Source: Zunongwangia atlantica 22II14-10F7 (GTDB lineage Bacteria > Bacteroidota > Bacteroidia > Flavobacteriales > Flavobacteriaceae). From it: DNA of 64,000 bases. A model generated the notes under the pieces. That model worked only from the letters and a program-made list of their open reading frames with translations. It was not told the origin of the DNA and searched no databases. The stretch is taken from positions 1 through 64,000 of the forward strand of contig NZ_ARYN01000009.1 of the NCBI RefSeq assembly GCF_002094855.1. The letters are read 5' to 3'. Made by a program: the position numbers and the translations under genes. Shown here piece after piece: positions 63,253 to 64,000 of this stretch (its first letter is position 1; the number at the start of each line of letters is the position of its first letter).

Positions 63253-63984
63253 ATGAAAAAATTCGGACTTTTAGGAAAAAACATCTCCTATTCATTTTCA
63301 AGAAAATACTTCAACGAGAAATTTGAAAAAGAAAAAATTAATGCTGAATATGTCAATTTTGATATTCCTGAAATTACCGATTTTCCATTAATTATCACTA
63401 AAAACCCTACACTTTCAGGAATGAACGTTACCATTCCTTATAAACTGGAAGTGATGAAGTTTTTAGAAGATCTTTCTGAAGATGCTAAAGCAATTGAAGC
63501 GGTAAATGTTATTAAGTTTGAAAATGGCGGTAAACTTATTGGCCATAATACCGATTTTATAGGTTTTAGAGACTCTTTAAAACCTCATCTTAGACCTCAG
63601 CACACGCATGCTCTTATTTTGGGTACCGGCGGTGCATCTAAAGCGGTGGCTTATGCCTTAAAAACACTTGGTATTTCATACAAATTCGTATCCAGATCAC
63701 CTTTAGAAGATCAGTTTTCCTATTCAGATTTAAACGAAGAAATTATTCAGAAATATTCTTTAATAATAAACACTACGCCTTTGGGTACATTTCCCGATAT
63801 CGAAAACTGTCCAGATATCCCTTACCAGTTTATTACAAAAAATCATCTTGTTTTCGATTTAATTTATAACCCATCTGAAACAAAATTTATGAGTAACAGT
63901 AAGAAAGGGGGGGCTACTGCTATAAATGGCAATAAAATGCTCCAATTACAGGCGGAAGCAGCATGGTTGATATGGAATTCTTAA
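63253..63984 (+). CDS. aroE: Shikimate dehydrogenase
   Basis: 243 residues, the short form usual in Bacteroidota. It reduces 3-dehydroshikimate to shikimate with NADPH. LLGKNISYSFSRKYFNEKF (shikimate-binding Ser residues), SGMNVTIPYKLEV with the catalytic Lys, GHNTDFIGF with the catalytic Asp, and LGTGGASKAVAYAL as the nucleotide loop. Complete; it ends 16 bases before the window edge. It stands alone after the DUF368 pair. Confidence 0.95.
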   Translation: MKKFGLLGKNISYSFSRKYFNEKFEKEKINAEYVNFDIPEITDFPLIITKNPTLSGMNVTIPYKLEVMKFLEDLSEDAKAIEAVNVIKFENGGKLIGHNTDFIGFRDSLKPHLRPQHTHALILGTGGASKAVAYALKTLGISYKFVSRSPLEDQFSYSDLNEEIIQKYSLIINTTPLGTFPDIENCPDIPYQFITKNHLVFDLIYNPSETKFMSNSKKGGATAINGNKMLQLQAEAAWLIWNS

Positions 63985-64000
63985 AGATTTGATGTTTTTC

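Overview
The window looks like chromosome from a marine-type member of the Flavobacteriaceae (Bacteroidota). Support: low GC; -7 promoter boxes of the Bacteroidota form TAnnTTTG; weak or absent Shine-Dalgarno sequences; many short lipoproteins; the gliding-type lipoprotein isomerase GldI; a CTnDOT-like tyrosine recombinase; an OstA-like protein; and family-typical neighbours (parA-parB-DUF5683-dapB-lepB-WbqC, recF-DUF721, mutL-rhomboid-rhomboid). The genus cannot be fixed from sequence reading alone; Gramella/Zunongwangia-like organisms would fit.

Bases 1 to about 10,210 are an AT-rich accessory region ending at the 3' end of a tRNA-Pro gene. Next to the tRNA is a tyrosine integrase. Further left are an unrecognised 130-codon ORF, a giant gene (2297-7945) and two small lipoprotein genes. 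The giant protein joins an archaeo-eukaryotic primase (AEP) domain, a zinc-type motif, a reverse transcriptase (RT), a long unassigned middle and a phosphoribosyltransferase-like C-terminal motif. It is most likely a defence reverse transcriptase; it may be the primase-RT type I remember as UG10/DRT7. Two copies of a ~345-nt structured repeat (254-599 and 1889-2234) lie at the 3' ends of the lipoprotein pair and of the primase-RT gene. Their ends are conserved, but the arms of the central stem differ in sequence while staying self-complementary in both copies, which argues for a functional folded RNA or ssDNA. This module is the most interesting part of the window.

From 10.4 kb onward the window is core chromosome. 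10.4-16.7 kb: PQQ-type sugar dehydrogenase plus cytochrome c lipoprotein, uridine kinase, FtsB/DivIC-like protein, and both methylmalonyl-CoA mutase subunits. 16.9-25.5 kb: thioredoxin-fold protein, SDR reductase, ParA/ParB partition genes, DUF5683, DapB, signal peptidase I, WbqC. 25.5-31.8 kb (minus strand): EEP phosphatase-like protein, two rhomboids, MutL, a small membrane protein, lumazine synthase and a TPR protein; five of these genes abut with zero spacing. 32-34 kb: RecF, a small lipoprotein, DUF721 (DciA-like), Ndk. 34.4-43.8 kb: PhoD-like phosphatase, DHH phosphoesterase, GldI, a cyclophilin-FKBP fusion, PepD, an HEIGH-motif lipoprotein, DUF3810.

43.9-54.7 kb: two amidohydrolase-family proteins, rRNA/tRNA methyltransferase, M48 peptidase, RelA/SpoT, a Fur-like regulator, PurA. 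54.7-64 kb: two Tat-type ferritin-like proteins, OstA-like protein, class III aminotransferase, a TPR protein, tandem DUF368 (PopT-type) membrane proteins and AroE. A small family of extragenic palindromic elements sits after mutB, dapB and the DUF721 gene. All functional statements rest on motifs read by eye; no database search was possible.
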